Shown here in pieces: positions 8,268 through 16,454 of a DNA stretch of 52,931 bases. Within the stretch, counting starts at the first letter, position 1, and each line of letters starts with the position of its first letter. Source of the stretch: Bacteroidales bacterium (GTDB taxonomy: Bacteria > Bacteroidota > Bacteroidia > Bacteroidales > VadinHA17); NCBI GenBank assembly GCA_027028505.1, contig JALVJE010000234.1:1-52931 (forward strand). The letters are read 5' to 3'. A program made the translations under genes and the position numbers. Below the pieces are notes generated by a model. That model was not told where the DNA came from. It saw nothing but the letters and a program-made list of their open reading frames with translations, and did no database searches.

Positions 8268-8744
8268 CTAAAACTTACGAGGCGGAGGGTTATCCCTGCG
8301 CTGGCGCTCCCGCAGCTGCCGCAGCAGGAAAACAGTGAACTGATTCTCCGCCCTGTATAATCTGAGCACTTTCTGTGCCGGAAGCACTTCCAGGAACTTT
8401 TTATTGTATGCTACCAGCAGGTCGGCCTGTTTCTGTTCCAGAGCAACATATTCTCCTGCGATCTTCGCAGCCTCCTTATCTGTAAGAGTGGATTCCCTCG
8501 AAGAATAATCCCGCACCAGCTTGACCTTCTGCTTTTCAAGTTTCATTTTCTTATCCCGGTACTCATTGTACACGGGCCAGAATTTCTGAGCTTCCTCAGG
8601 TGTCAGTTGCAGCCGCTCGGTGATGAAAGCCACCCGCTGCGCGTTCAGTCGTTCGGCACGTGACGGATTCTGTTGTGCCTGTACAGGCACCGACGCGAGC
8701 GAAACGAAAAAAAGACAGACGATCCATGTAAATTTTGTTTTCAT
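8268..8744 (-). CDS. Spy/CpxP-like periplasmic protein
   Basis: A 158-residue exported protein with a signal peptide ending near Ala-Gln-Ala-Gln at residue 24. The mature part is helical and charged, with LQLTPEEAQKFWPVYNEY near residues 46-63. This resembles the LTxxQ region of Spy/CpxP-type envelope-stress chaperones and the Bacteroidota proteins encoded beside ECF sigma factors. It is the last gene of a three-gene minus-strand operon, 12 bases after the anti-sigma-like gene. A role as periplasmic stress sensor or chaperone is inferred from family and context. Confidence 0.7.
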   Translation of the reverse strand: MKTKFTWIVCLFFVSLASVPVQAQQNPSRAERLNAQRVAFITERLQLTPEEAQKFWPVYNEYRDKKMKLEKQKVKLVRDYSSRESTLTDKEAAKIAGEYVALEQKQADLLVAYNKKFLEVLPAQKVLRLYRAENQFTVFLLRQLRERQRRDNPPPRKF

Positions 8745-8756
8745 AACGGAAAGATT

Positions 8757-9206
8757 TTAATACAATTCAGCCAGTAAAGATTCGTCCACCCCCTCATTCA
8801 CCAGGTAATCTATGATCTGGTCATCATCCTGGGTCACAGCGGACATTTCGGGAAGGATATTTTCCTCCTCCATAAAATCATAGAGGGTCTGTTCATTGAA
8901 ATCTCCGGAGATCAGATAAGCCGTTACGTTTGCGATCGTTCCCTCTTCGCGGGCCGATCTGTTACGTTCCTGAAGAAGCAGAAAGCCGGTAACAAAAAGA
9001 AGGGTTATCACTGCCGCAGCTGCCAGCGAGAGGATCCTTCGCCTGTGAATATGCGCCACCGGCCTGGATGCCGGCACCTCTCCCCTGCGGATCTTCTCCA
9101 TCACCCTCCCCGGCAGCTCTTCAAAATAGCTGTCCGGAACCCGGAAACCTCCGTTCTCTCCTATGACCCTGAGAACACGATCCATATCTTCTTTTTTCTT
9201 TTCCAT
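8757..9206 (-). CDS. Probable anti-sigma factor, single membrane segment
   Basis: A 149-residue protein with a cytoplasmic N-terminal part (1-57) holding a PDSYFEELPGRVMEKI stretch, as in Bacteroidota ECF-associated proteins. It has one membrane helix at about 58-78 and an acidic C-terminal periplasmic tail. ATG at 9206 was chosen over GTG at 9212 because AAGGAG lies seven bases before the ATG. It follows the ECF sigma gene by 36 bases. Anti-sigma function is inferred from its topology and place between the sigma and Spy-like genes; there is no zinc-binding ZAS motif (HxxxCxxC). Confidence 0.65.
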   Translation of the reverse strand: MEKKKEDMDRVLRVIGENGGFRVPDSYFEELPGRVMEKIRRGEVPASRPVAHIHRRRILSLAAAAVITLLFVTGFLLLQERNRSAREEGTIANVTAYLISGDFNEQTLYDFMEEENILPEMSAVTQDDDQIIDYLVNEGVDESLLAELY

Positions 9207-9242
9207 CTTCACACTCCTTTGACTGCATTGATCTAAAAAAGT

Positions 9243-9791
9243 TTAATCCCGGGATAAAGATTCTTCGATCTTTTTCACAGCATGATGATAGGAAGCCTTC
9301 AGCGCCCCTACCGAAGTGTTCAGTATTTTCGACATCTCTTCATATTTCATGTTGTCGAAATACTTCATGTTGAATACCAGCCGTTGCTTTTCAGGCAGGC
9401 GGATGAGCGCTTTCTGCAGTTTTTTGGCGATGACATCCCCCGAGAAATACTCATCGCTTTCAAGGGTCTCTTCCAATTCTTTCTCATATCCCGACCAGGG
9501 CAGGAAACTGCTTCTTTTCTGCTTTTTCAGGAAAGTCAGCGCTTCGTTGGTAGCAATGCGGTACAGCCATGTGAACAGTTCGGAGCCTCCACGGAAGTTG
9601 TCCAGGTGGTTCCATACTTTTATGAAGGTGTTTTGGAGGATATCATCAGCATCCTGATGGGAAATGACCATACGCCGGATTTGCCAGTAGAGCTTGTGCT
9701 GGTATTTTTCCATGAGGCGGGTAAAAGCAAGCTCGCGTGTGGCAGGATCCGAAAAAAGAGAAAGAAGCTCTTTATCCGTATATTTTTCCAA
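9243..9791 (-). CDS. ECF-type RNA polymerase sigma factor
   Basis: Directs RNA polymerase to a stress or envelope regulon. Of 182 residues, sigma-2 spans about 22-92 (with DADDILQNTFIKVW) and sigma-4 about 125-178 (LPEKQRLVFNMKYF, then YEEMSKILNTSVGALKASYHHA). The start is TTG at 9791, preceded by AGGA at six bases. The next in-frame ATG, at codon 27, would cut into sigma-2. It heads an operon with the anti-sigma-like and Spy-like genes, a common Bacteroidota arrangement. No TAnnTTTG box is evident just upstream, so autoregulation from a different promoter type is possible. Confidence 0.92.
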   Translation of the reverse strand: MEKYTDKELLSLFSDPATRELAFTRLMEKYQHKLYWQIRRMVISHQDADDILQNTFIKVWNHLDNFRGGSELFTWLYRIATNEALTFLKKQKRSSFLPWSGYEKELEETLESDEYFSGDVIAKKLQKALIRLPEKQRLVFNMKYFDNMKYEEMSKILNTSVGALKASYHHAVKKIEESLSRD

Positions 9792-9844
9792 GGATATCCT
9801 GTTTTATACTTTGACGGCTACAGGAAGAAAAAGTTTAATCCGGA

Positions 9845-11245
9845 TCAGAAAAACCGGATCGTCAGGCTCTGTCCGCTCTCCAGTTTGAACTTCTTCTCCC
9901 GGGTATATTCTATGCTTTTGGAATATCGGGGGCGATACACTACAATGTAATTCCCAGGCAACAGGTTCAGGGACTGGAGCGTCACATTCTCTTTAAGATT
10001 GGTCACCCATTCCTGTCCGTTGGGGGTTAATTGATAGAGGCTGCCATAACCTTCTTTGGGGAAGAAAATATTGACCAGTCCGGGCTCCGGGATCTCGACG
10101 GTGGTGGTAGTACTCTGCTTGATCTCCACCGTCACCTTCATCCTCGGCAGCACCAGTACGGTAATATCATACTTGCCGGTGATATACCTCTCTTTGTCAT
10201 TGATCTTCTGCACATTGACAATTTCTTTCCCGTTGTGACGCCGCACCACGACCATGTCGTCGCGGAAAGTATTGGAAGAGGTCACTTTCAGGCTTCCCTG
10301 CGGAGCATCCACAGGGATGATCGTATGCTTGCGGGGATATACGCGGATGCTGTCGACCGTCACGGGGGGGAGGGTGTTCACCACCAGACGGTAGGTGACC
10401 AGCGGGTCGAGGTAGATGGTATCGGGATTGCCCCGGTTGTTGATGGTCTGGTAAAAGTTGGCCATCACCTTGCCCGACATCATGTCGTAGAAGGTCATGT
10501 TCACATTGGTCTCGGTGGGATTACCGTAGCTGTCGAGCAGGTTCACCTGGGCAGTGGTGCGGTCGAGGGCTTCGCGGATCACCACCTTGAGCACATTGTT
10601 GAACTCCTTCTCATCGGCAGCATCGTAATAACGCCCGACACAGTTGTATGTCTTGCGGAATGCCGGGTCCTCGCCGATCCCGATGACAAAGGGACGAAGG
10701 ATGATCCCTTTTTTCTGAAGATCACGCGAGACAGCACAGGGATCGCCGTCACAGGCCTCTATGCCGTCGGTGATGAGCACGATCACATTGCGGCAGTTGT
10801 CACAGGGGGGAAAATCTTTCGGCGCCAGCGCCAGCGACCGCGCTATGGGTGTCGTACCTTTGGGGATGAGATAGTTCAGTATATTTTTAATGGCCCCGGC
10901 ATTGTTGGGTCCGAAAGGTACCTCCAGGCGGCTGTCGGAACAGTCCTGGGGCGGCACGGGACTCTGATGTCCGAAGACCCGCAGAGCCATCTCCACATGC
11001 CGCACATGCTGCAGACTGTCTACCGTGGAGGCAAGGAACCGGCGGGCAATGTTGATCTTCTTATCGCTGTTCCATTTCCCCGACATACTCTTGGAACAGT
11101 CGAAAATGAACAGGATCCGTGTGAGCGGCGGTTCAGGCTTCTTCTTCAACGGAATCTGCGAAAAAAGGGTTGGTCCTGAAACAAAAAGGAGTAAAAACAG
11201 GATGAAGATCTTCTTTTTTTCCGGACGTATCGTGAAAATATTCAT
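9845..11245 (-). CDS. Secreted von Willebrand factor A domain protein
   Basis: A 466-residue protein with a signal peptide ending near LFSQ (residue 30). A vWA domain spans about 42-215. Its metal site is complete: Asp49-x-Ser51-x-Ser53 in FDCSKS, Thr131/132 in KGTTP and Asp160 in ITDG. Cysteines cluster at 148/151 and 164/170, which suggests disulfides outside the cytoplasm. The rest (220-466) looks like beta-rich carboxypeptidase-regulatory or PEGA-like repeats. Start ATG 11245 was chosen because the in-frame TTG at 11254 lies inside the promoter box. It is a separate unit divergent from ychF. The ligand is unknown. Confidence 0.82.
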   Translation of the reverse strand: MNIFTIRPEKKKIFILFLLLFVSGPTLFSQIPLKKKPEPPLTRILFIFDCSKSMSGKWNSDKKINIARRFLASTVDSLQHVRHVEMALRVFGHQSPVPPQDCSDSRLEVPFGPNNAGAIKNILNYLIPKGTTPIARSLALAPKDFPPCDNCRNVIVLITDGIEACDGDPCAVSRDLQKKGIILRPFVIGIGEDPAFRKTYNCVGRYYDAADEKEFNNVLKVVIREALDRTTAQVNLLDSYGNPTETNVNMTFYDMMSGKVMANFYQTINNRGNPDTIYLDPLVTYRLVVNTLPPVTVDSIRVYPRKHTIIPVDAPQGSLKVTSSNTFRDDMVVVRRHNGKEIVNVQKINDKERYITGKYDITVLVLPRMKVTVEIKQSTTTTVEIPEPGLVNIFFPKEGYGSLYQLTPNGQEWVTNLKENVTLQSLNLLPGNYIVVYRPRYSKSIEYTREKKFKLESGQSLTIRFF

Positions 11246-11251
11246 ACCAAA

Positions 11252-11259
11252 CAAATATA
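11252..11259 (-). promoter_or_regulatory. Promoter -7 box for the vWA gene, very close to its ATG
   Basis: On the minus strand TATATTTG matches TAnnTTTG and ends only six bases before the ATG at 11245. The transcript may therefore have almost no leader. Confidence 0.65.
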
Positions 11260-11304
11260 TGGTATAAAGTTACGAAAAATGTTTTTCTCTGACCACGTAC
11301 CCTT

Positions 11305-11374
11305 AACTACGAACCACCAACCACGAACTACGAACTACGAACTACGAACCACGAACTACGAACTACAAACTATT
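11305..11374. repeat. Heptamer array AACTACG/AACCACG, 10 units
   Basis: Ten 7-base units (AACTACG, AACCACC, AACCACG and a final AACTATT) fill the gap between the divergent vWA and ychF genes. The reverse complement of AACTACG is CGTAGTT, the same word family as the AGTTCGT arrays elsewhere. The last unit ends three bases before the ychF promoter box. Confidence 0.88.
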
Positions 11375-11377
11375 TTA

Positions 11378-11385
11378 TATTTTTG
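11378..11385 (+). promoter_or_regulatory. Promoter -7 box for ychF
   Basis: TATTTTTG matches TAnnTTTG, 22 bases before the ATG at 11408. The region where a -33 box would lie is heptamer array. Confidence 0.65.
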
Positions 11386-11407
11386 TAACTTAATCAAATC
11401 ATGTATC

Positions 11408-12505
11408 ATGAGTCTGCAATGCGGCATCATCGGTCTGGCCAACACGGGCAAGACAACCCTTTTTAACTGTATGTCCAGCACCCGGGCGGAGGTCTCGGAC
11501 TTTGCTTTCGGATCGCGCAAAACCAACATCGGCACCATCCAGGTACCAGACCCGCGTCTTTACGAGCTGGAGAAATTCCAGCCCACCGAGAAGATCATCC
11601 CTGCCACGATGGAGGTGCTCGATATCCCCGGCCTCACGAAAGGCTCCAGCCAGGGGGAGGGGGTGGGCAACCAGTTCCTGGCCGACATACGCAACTGCGA
11701 CGCCCTGATCCATGTGTTGCGATGTTTCGATGATGATAACCTACCGCACATCGAAGGCTCGGTGGATCCTGTCAGGGACAAGGAGATCGTCGACTTCGAA
11801 CTGCAAGTGAAAGACCTGGAGTCGGTGGAGAAACGCACCGAAAAGCTGAAGAAGCAGGTGAAGACCGGCGACAAGGAGGCCCGTTTTGCCCTGGAGGTGA
11901 TGGAGAAAGTAAAGACCCATCTGGAGGATTACCAGCCATTACGCACGCTCTCTCTCTCACCAGAAGAGAAAAAAGTGGTGGGCGAGCTCTTCCTGCTGAC
12001 CATGAAACCGGTATTGTATGTCTGTAATGTAGATGAAGCTTCTGCCGTCAGTGGCAATGCGTACGTCGACAAGGTGCGGGAGGCCATCCGTGGCGAGGAG
12101 TCAGGTCTTCTGGTCATCGCCGGCGCCATGGAGGCAGAGATCGCCGAGCTGGACGATCCTGACGACCGCCGGGCCTTCCTGCAGGAGATGGGGCTCACAG
12201 AGCCGGGTGTCGACAAGGTGGTGCGGGCCGCCTACGATCTGCTCGACCTGCAGACCTTTTTCACCGTAGGCCCCAAGGAGATCAGGGCCTGGACGATACA
12301 CAAGGGCATGACCGCTCCCCAGGCGGCCGGCGTCATCCACAGTGACCTCGAACGGGGTTTCATACGCGCCGAAGTGATGAAATACAACGACTTCATCACC
12401 CTGGGTTCAGAGCAGGCCTGCAAGGATGCCGGCAAGTTCCACATTGAGGGAAAAAATTACATCGTCGAGGACGGTGACATCCTCCACATACGTTTTAACA
12501 TCTGA
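11408..12505 (+). CDS. ychF: Redox-regulated ATPase YchF
   Basis: An Obg-family P-loop protein that binds ribosomes and hydrolyses ATP in preference to GTP. The 365 residues show the G1 loop GLANTGKTT at 9-17, G3 DIPGLTKGSSQGEG near 73-86, and the atypical G4 NVDE, which is the basis of its ATP preference. The C-terminal TGS domain (FFTVGPKEIRAWTI onwards) closes the protein. ATG 11408 matches the family's N-terminus; a longer frame upstream reads through repeats. It is followed after three bases by the carboxypeptidase gene, so the two may share a transcript. Confidence 0.97.
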   Translation: MSLQCGIIGLANTGKTTLFNCMSSTRAEVSDFAFGSRKTNIGTIQVPDPRLYELEKFQPTEKIIPATMEVLDIPGLTKGSSQGEGVGNQFLADIRNCDALIHVLRCFDDDNLPHIEGSVDPVRDKEIVDFELQVKDLESVEKRTEKLKKQVKTGDKEARFALEVMEKVKTHLEDYQPLRTLSLSPEEKKVVGELFLLTMKPVLYVCNVDEASAVSGNAYVDKVREAIRGEESGLLVIAGAMEAEIAELDDPDDRRAFLQEMGLTEPGVDKVVRAAYDLLDLQTFFTVGPKEIRAWTIHKGMTAPQAAGVIHSDLERGFIRAEVMKYNDFITLGSEQACKDAGKFHIEGKNYIVEDGDILHIRFNI

Positions 12506-12508
12506 TCC

Positions 12509-14221
12509 ATGACCCGCCTCCCCCTCGTCCTCTTCCTCCTTCTCGCCCCGCTCCTGTCCCTGCGGGGGCAGCAGGAAGAGTTCCGTCGCGCAGAGCAGCT
12601 CCTGAAAGAGCGCGGAGAGGTTTGCTTCGTCTTCCCCCGACCACCGGCGGAAGTACTGCGGGAGCTGTCGTATCATCTCTCCCTCGACCGGGTGGACAGC
12701 GACTCGGTGCGGGCATATGCCAATACGGAGGGCTTCCGTTATTTCCTGGAGCAGGGACTTCCTTACCGACTGCTTTTGCCACCAGCCACCAAAGGCCGGA
12801 TGACCGCTGCCTCGCTGGAGGAGGCCGGAGGCTGGGATGTCTACCCCACCTACCCGCAATATGACTCCCTGATGCATGCTTTTGCAGCCTCCCATCCCGA
12901 CATCTGCCACCTCGATACGTTCGGCACGAGCTACCAGGGAAGACTGCTGCTGGCCTTGAAGATCTCCGACAATGTGGAAACGGATGAAGATGAGCCGGCT
13001 TTCTTTTATACCTCTTCCATGCACGGGGATGAGACCGGCGGTTATGTGATGCTCCTGCATCTTATCGACTCGCTGCTCAGCGGTTACGACCAGGGAGGTT
13101 TGGTACAACACCTTGTCGACAGCCTGGAGATATGGATCAATCCCCTGGCCAACCCCGACGGCACCTATCACGGTGGTGATGACAACGTCTCCGGTGCCAC
13201 CCGTTACAATGCCGAAGGCATCGATCTCAACCGCAACTTCCCCGACCTGGTCGAAGGCCCCCATCCCGACAACCATGATTATGCCGTGGAGAACGTGGCT
13301 ATGATGCAGTTCCTGCAAAAACACCATTTCGTGATGTCTGCCAACTTTCATGCAGGAGCGGAAGTGGTCAACTATCCCTGGGACTCATGGACCTCCTCCG
13401 AGCGCACCCATGCTGACGATGCCTGGTTCTATGCCATCTCCCGGGAATATGCCGACACGGTGCATGCCCATGCCCCTGCCGGTTACATGACCTATCTCGA
13501 AAACGGCGTCACCAACGGAGGCGACTGGTACCGGATCAGCGGCGGACGCCAGGATTATGTCACAGGCTTCCTGCACGGCCGCGAGGTGACCATCGAGCTG
13601 GACAACACCAAGATCACGCCGGCAGCAGATCTTCTCCCGATGTGGGATTACAACAAACGATCCCTCCTCAACTTCATAGAGGAAGCCCTGCAGGGGATCA
13701 GCGGTTATGTTACCGATTCCCTGACAGGCGCTCCGGTGCCGGCCCGCCTGGTGATCCTCCACCACGACGACGATTCCTGCTATTCCTGCACCTTTTCCGA
13801 CAGTATCACCGGATACTTCTCACGCCCCGGCATCTCCGGCACATATGACCTGCAGGTCACTGCCGGCGGCTATGCGGACAAGCTCCTCTCTGCCATCACC
13901 ATCCCCCCTGACTCTCTCGTCACGCTGACGATACTGATGAGCGGCCCCCTGTCCAAAGAGCAGTTCCCGGCAGCAACTTTCACCCTTTCCCCCAATCCTG
14001 TCAGGGCCGGAAGCACCCTGCGTCTTGTCCTGCCCCGGGAAGATCGTTATACCATCACCCTCACTTCACCGGCGGGCCGGCAGATCATCCTGATCAATAA
14101 CAAAAAACTCAGTGAAGGGAGCAGTATCCTTCCCCTGCCGGCCGGCATTCGGGGATTGTGGCTGATCACTGTGGCTGCCGAAAGATCGGCCCCGGAAACC
14201 CGCAAACTGATCATCTACTGA
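12509..14221 (+). CDS. Secreted M14 zinc carboxypeptidase with T9SS sorting domain
   Basis: A 570-residue exported metallopeptidase. A signal peptide covers the first 20 residues. Zinc ligands are His172 and Glu175 (HGDE) and His281 (NFHAGAE). Arg242 in DLNRNF binds the substrate carboxylate and Glu363 in TIELDNT is the general base, so the active site is intact. A carboxypeptidase-regulatory-like domain follows (about 395-475). The last about 80 residues, from FTLSPNPV to RKLIIY, form a type A T9SS C-terminal sorting domain. The product is expected to be cleaved and anchored or released at the cell surface. It lies three bases after ychF. Confidence 0.92.
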   Translation: MTRLPLVLFLLLAPLLSLRGQQEEFRRAEQLLKERGEVCFVFPRPPAEVLRELSYHLSLDRVDSDSVRAYANTEGFRYFLEQGLPYRLLLPPATKGRMTAASLEEAGGWDVYPTYPQYDSLMHAFAASHPDICHLDTFGTSYQGRLLLALKISDNVETDEDEPAFFYTSSMHGDETGGYVMLLHLIDSLLSGYDQGGLVQHLVDSLEIWINPLANPDGTYHGGDDNVSGATRYNAEGIDLNRNFPDLVEGPHPDNHDYAVENVAMMQFLQKHHFVMSANFHAGAEVVNYPWDSWTSSERTHADDAWFYAISREYADTVHAHAPAGYMTYLENGVTNGGDWYRISGGRQDYVTGFLHGREVTIELDNTKITPAADLLPMWDYNKRSLLNFIEEALQGISGYVTDSLTGAPVPARLVILHHDDDSCYSCTFSDSITGYFSRPGISGTYDLQVTAGGYADKLLSAITIPPDSLVTLTILMSGPLSKEQFPAATFTLSPNPVRAGSTLRLVLPREDRYTITLTSPAGRQIILINNKKLSEGSSILPLPAGIRGLWLITVAAERSAPETRKLIIY

Positions 14222-14260
14222 CCATCCGGCGTGCCTTCCGCCTTCCAGCAAACCTGCACT

Positions 14261-14288
14261 CAGTACCCAGCAACCAGCACCCAGCACC
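14261..14288. repeat. Heptamer array CAGCACC behind the carboxypeptidase gene
   Basis: CAGTACC, CAGCAAC, CAGCACC, CAGCACC are in register. CAGCACC is the reverse complement of GGTGCTG found at 16427, and the same word occurs at 3939-3952. The rest of the gene-free stretch 14222-14734 holds 9-base words (ACTTTTCAT, ACTTTTTCT, ACTTTTCGA at 14349-14375), CTTCAAC words at 14401, two modules and a further heptamer array. Confidence 0.75.
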
Positions 14289-14417
14289 CCTCAAAAAGTT
14301 TGGAGTGTGGAGTGCCTAGAGGTTGGAGTTATTTGCGCATCATCGCTGACTTTTCATACTTTTTCTACTTTTCGACCTTTAGACTTTTTTTATCCTCACC
14401 CTTCAACCTTCAAGCAT

Positions 14418-14455
14418 CCCCGCCCGGATGAACGGAGTCATCCGTTCGGACGGGG
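14418..14455. repeat. Structured module 4: CCCCG...CGGGG hairpin with two alternative pairings
   Basis: CCCCG at 14418 and CGGGG ending at 14455 close a hairpin. Inside, CGGATGA (14425-14431) can pair with TCATCCG (14438-14444). Alternatively GAACGGA (14430-14436) can pair with TCCGTTC (14441-14447); the two exclude each other. Related CCCGCCCGGA/CGGACGGG arms occur at 1526, 14540 and 16455. Confidence 0.6.
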
Positions 14456-14499
14456 CACATCGAACTTCTTCACCCAGCACCCTTAAAGAAGTTTGGAGT

Positions 14500-14599
14500 C
14501 CCGTCACTCTCGAGATCTTAATCTCGTTAGAGTGACGAGCCCGTCCGACCGGAGTCATCCGGGCGGGGATGCTCGCAAATGCTTATGGCATTTGCGGCA
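14500..14599. repeat. Structured module 2 inside heptamer words
   Basis: Begins CCCG after GTTTGGAGT and ends GCGGCA before TGTGGAG words. Hairpin 1 is CGTCACTCT (14502-14510) with AGAGTGACG (14529-14537) and an inner GAGAT/ATCTC. A CCCGTCCG/CGGGCGGG arm follows, then the core GATGCTCG (14568-14575). Hairpin 2 is CGCAAATGC (14574-14582) with GCATTTGCG (14588-14596). Confidence 0.7.
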
Positions 14600-14600
14600 T

Positions 14601-14688
14601 GTGGAGTACTTAGAGTTTGGAGTGTGGAGTCCCGATGAACTACGAACCACGAACTATGAACTCTGAACTATGAACTATGAACTATTTA
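14601..14688. repeat. Heptamer array changing from GTTTGGA to TGAACTA words
   Basis: A single 7-base register runs from GTGGAGT through GTTTGGA, GTGTGGA and GTCCCGA into TGAACTA, CGAACCA, CGAACTA, TGAACTC and TGAACTA. Two word families are joined without loss of phase. It ends about four bases before the promoter box at 14692. Confidence 0.85.
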
Positions 14689-14691
14689 GTT

Positions 14692-14699
14692 TATTTTTG
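14692..14699 (+). promoter_or_regulatory. Promoter -7 box for the phosphatase-fold gene
   Basis: TATTTTTG matches TAnnTTTG. The in-frame TTG at 14705 is only five bases on, so the ATG at 14735 is the more credible start. Confidence 0.65.
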
Positions 14700-14734
14700 C
14701 GCGGTTGAAAAAACGTGCAGAACAAAGAGAATTT

Positions 14735-16423
14735 ATGGAAAGAACGGAAAAAAAGTACAGGAAGAACTTCAGGATGATAGTTTTTCTCCTGTTGTTCGCA
14801 GGGCTGACCGTGCAGGCCTTTTCACAGTTTTCACGCAAGCTGCCCTCCTCTACTCCCCGTCTGGTGGTGACCATCGTCGTCGATCCATTGAGCATCGACC
14901 AGTTGAACCGTTACCGGGACAAGATGGAAAAAGACGGTTTCCGCAAGCTGATGACCGAAGGGTCCTATTTCAACAATGCGAGGTATGATTATTTCTTTGC
15001 CGAAGGGGTCACCGGCATCACTACGCTGATGACCGGCACCAATCCCAACATCCACGGCATCGTGGGTAGCAACTGGTATGAGCCGCTGCATGACACGCGT
15101 GCTTACTGCACTGCCGACGCCGATGTCAAGGCTGTCGGCGGCAGCTTTGACAATGGTCAGCACTCTCCGCGTCATCTGCTCACCTCCACCCTGGGCGATG
15201 AGATCAGACTGGGCAGCCGCCTGCAGGGTAAATCCTTCTCGGTAGCCCTGGATGCAGATGCGGCCGTACTCTCCGGCGGTCACCTGGCCAATGCGGCCTA
15301 CTGGTTTGACAACGAAAGCGGCACATGGATGAGCAGCACGTTTTACATGGATTCCCTGCCCGGCTGGGTAGAGGCGTTCAATGCCAAAGAGCTGCCGCGC
15401 ACCTACCTCGAAAAAACATGGGAGCCTCTGCTGCCTGCGGGAGAGTATACGGCCAGCCTGCCTGACAGTGCCGACAAGACCGAAGGATTCCGGGGCCGTA
15501 CCGTCTTCCCTTATGACCTGAAAAAGCTCTCTTACCTGGGACGCCGCCGGGAGAACCTGGGCCTTCTCGCTGAGACCCCTTTCGGCAATACCTTCACGGA
15601 AGATTTTGTGACCAACCTCATCGTCAATGAGCAACTGGGCAAGGATGACACCTGTGATTTCCTGGCTATCACCTTCTCGGCCAACCACAGGATCCTCCGG
15701 AATTTCGGAGCCCACTCCCGGGAGATGGAAGATGCCCTCCTGCGCCTCGACCGTGACATCGCCCATCTGCTCTCTTTCCTGGAACGAGAGGTGGGCCGTG
15801 AGAACATGCTGGTGGTGCTCACCGGCTCCCACGGCATCTCCAACGATGTAAAACAGATGACCTCCCTGAAGATGCCCACCGGTTACTTCAATCCTCACCA
15901 GGCCATGACCCTTCTGCGCAGCTATCTCAATGTCATCTATGGTGAGGCCAACTGGGTGAAAGGATTCCACAACCACCAGATCTATCTCGACCACGTGATG
16001 ATCGAGGACGCCAACATCAACCTCTATTCCATGCAGGACAGGGTAGCCGATTTCATGTTGCAGTTTTCCGGTATCAGCCATGTGATGACCGCTCATGCCC
16101 TCCGGGAAGCCGGCAACAGCAGCCCTGTCTTTATGAAAATACAGAACGGCTTCTTCCCGAAACGCTCCGGCGATGTGTTCGTCGTGCTTAACCCCGGATG
16201 GCAGGAGAAAGACGGAGGGACCAATATTACAGGCTCAGGGTTCTGGAACGACTCCCATGTGCCGTTGATCTGGTACGGGTGGAAGATTCCCCGGAGAACC
16301 AGCTTCCACCGTATCGACATGACAGCCGTGGCCCCCACCATCTCCTATTTTCTGAAAATACCCGCCCCCAACGGCTCCGACGGTCTTCTTATCGACGAAC
16401 TGCTGAATACGAAGAATAAGTAA
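14735..16423 (+). CDS. Exported alkaline-phosphatase-superfamily protein, metal site degraded
   Basis: A 562-residue protein with a membrane/signal segment at about 13-31. It resembles Bacteroidota PafA-type phosphatases along its length. Compared with PafA, metal ligand Asp50 (VVDP), nucleophile Thr93 (GVTGITT), His366 and His508 (DSHVPL) are kept. The Asp and His of the SSTDYVGH motif are His318 and Arg322 (SANHRILRN), and the Asp of TADHG is Ser365 (TGSHG). Three of six metal ligands are therefore lost, so it is probably not a phosphatase and may bind rather than cleave. Start ATG 14735 is used because the upstream TTG abuts the promoter. Confidence 0.8.
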   Translation: MERTEKKYRKNFRMIVFLLLFAGLTVQAFSQFSRKLPSSTPRLVVTIVVDPLSIDQLNRYRDKMEKDGFRKLMTEGSYFNNARYDYFFAEGVTGITTLMTGTNPNIHGIVGSNWYEPLHDTRAYCTADADVKAVGGSFDNGQHSPRHLLTSTLGDEIRLGSRLQGKSFSVALDADAAVLSGGHLANAAYWFDNESGTWMSSTFYMDSLPGWVEAFNAKELPRTYLEKTWEPLLPAGEYTASLPDSADKTEGFRGRTVFPYDLKKLSYLGRRRENLGLLAETPFGNTFTEDFVTNLIVNEQLGKDDTCDFLAITFSANHRILRNFGAHSREMEDALLRLDRDIAHLLSFLEREVGRENMLVVLTGSHGISNDVKQMTSLKMPTGYFNPHQAMTLLRSYLNVIYGEANWVKGFHNHQIYLDHVMIEDANINLYSMQDRVADFMLQFSGISHVMTAHALREAGNSSPVFMKIQNGFFPKRSGDVFVVLNPGWQEKDGGTNITGSGFWNDSHVPLIWYGWKIPRRTSFHRIDMTAVAPTISYFLKIPAPNGSDGLLIDELLNTKNK

Positions 16424-16426
16424 TAT

Positions 16427-16454
16427 GGTGCAAGGTGCTGGGTGCAAGGTGCTG
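16427..16454. repeat. Heptamer array GGTGCAA/GGTGCTG
   Basis: Four units alternate GGTGCAA and GGTGCTG directly behind the phosphatase-fold gene. The word GGTGCTG resumes at 16532, after module 5. The stretch 16424-16796 has no gene; it holds this array, modules 5 and 3, and the TPR gene's promoter. Confidence 0.75.
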
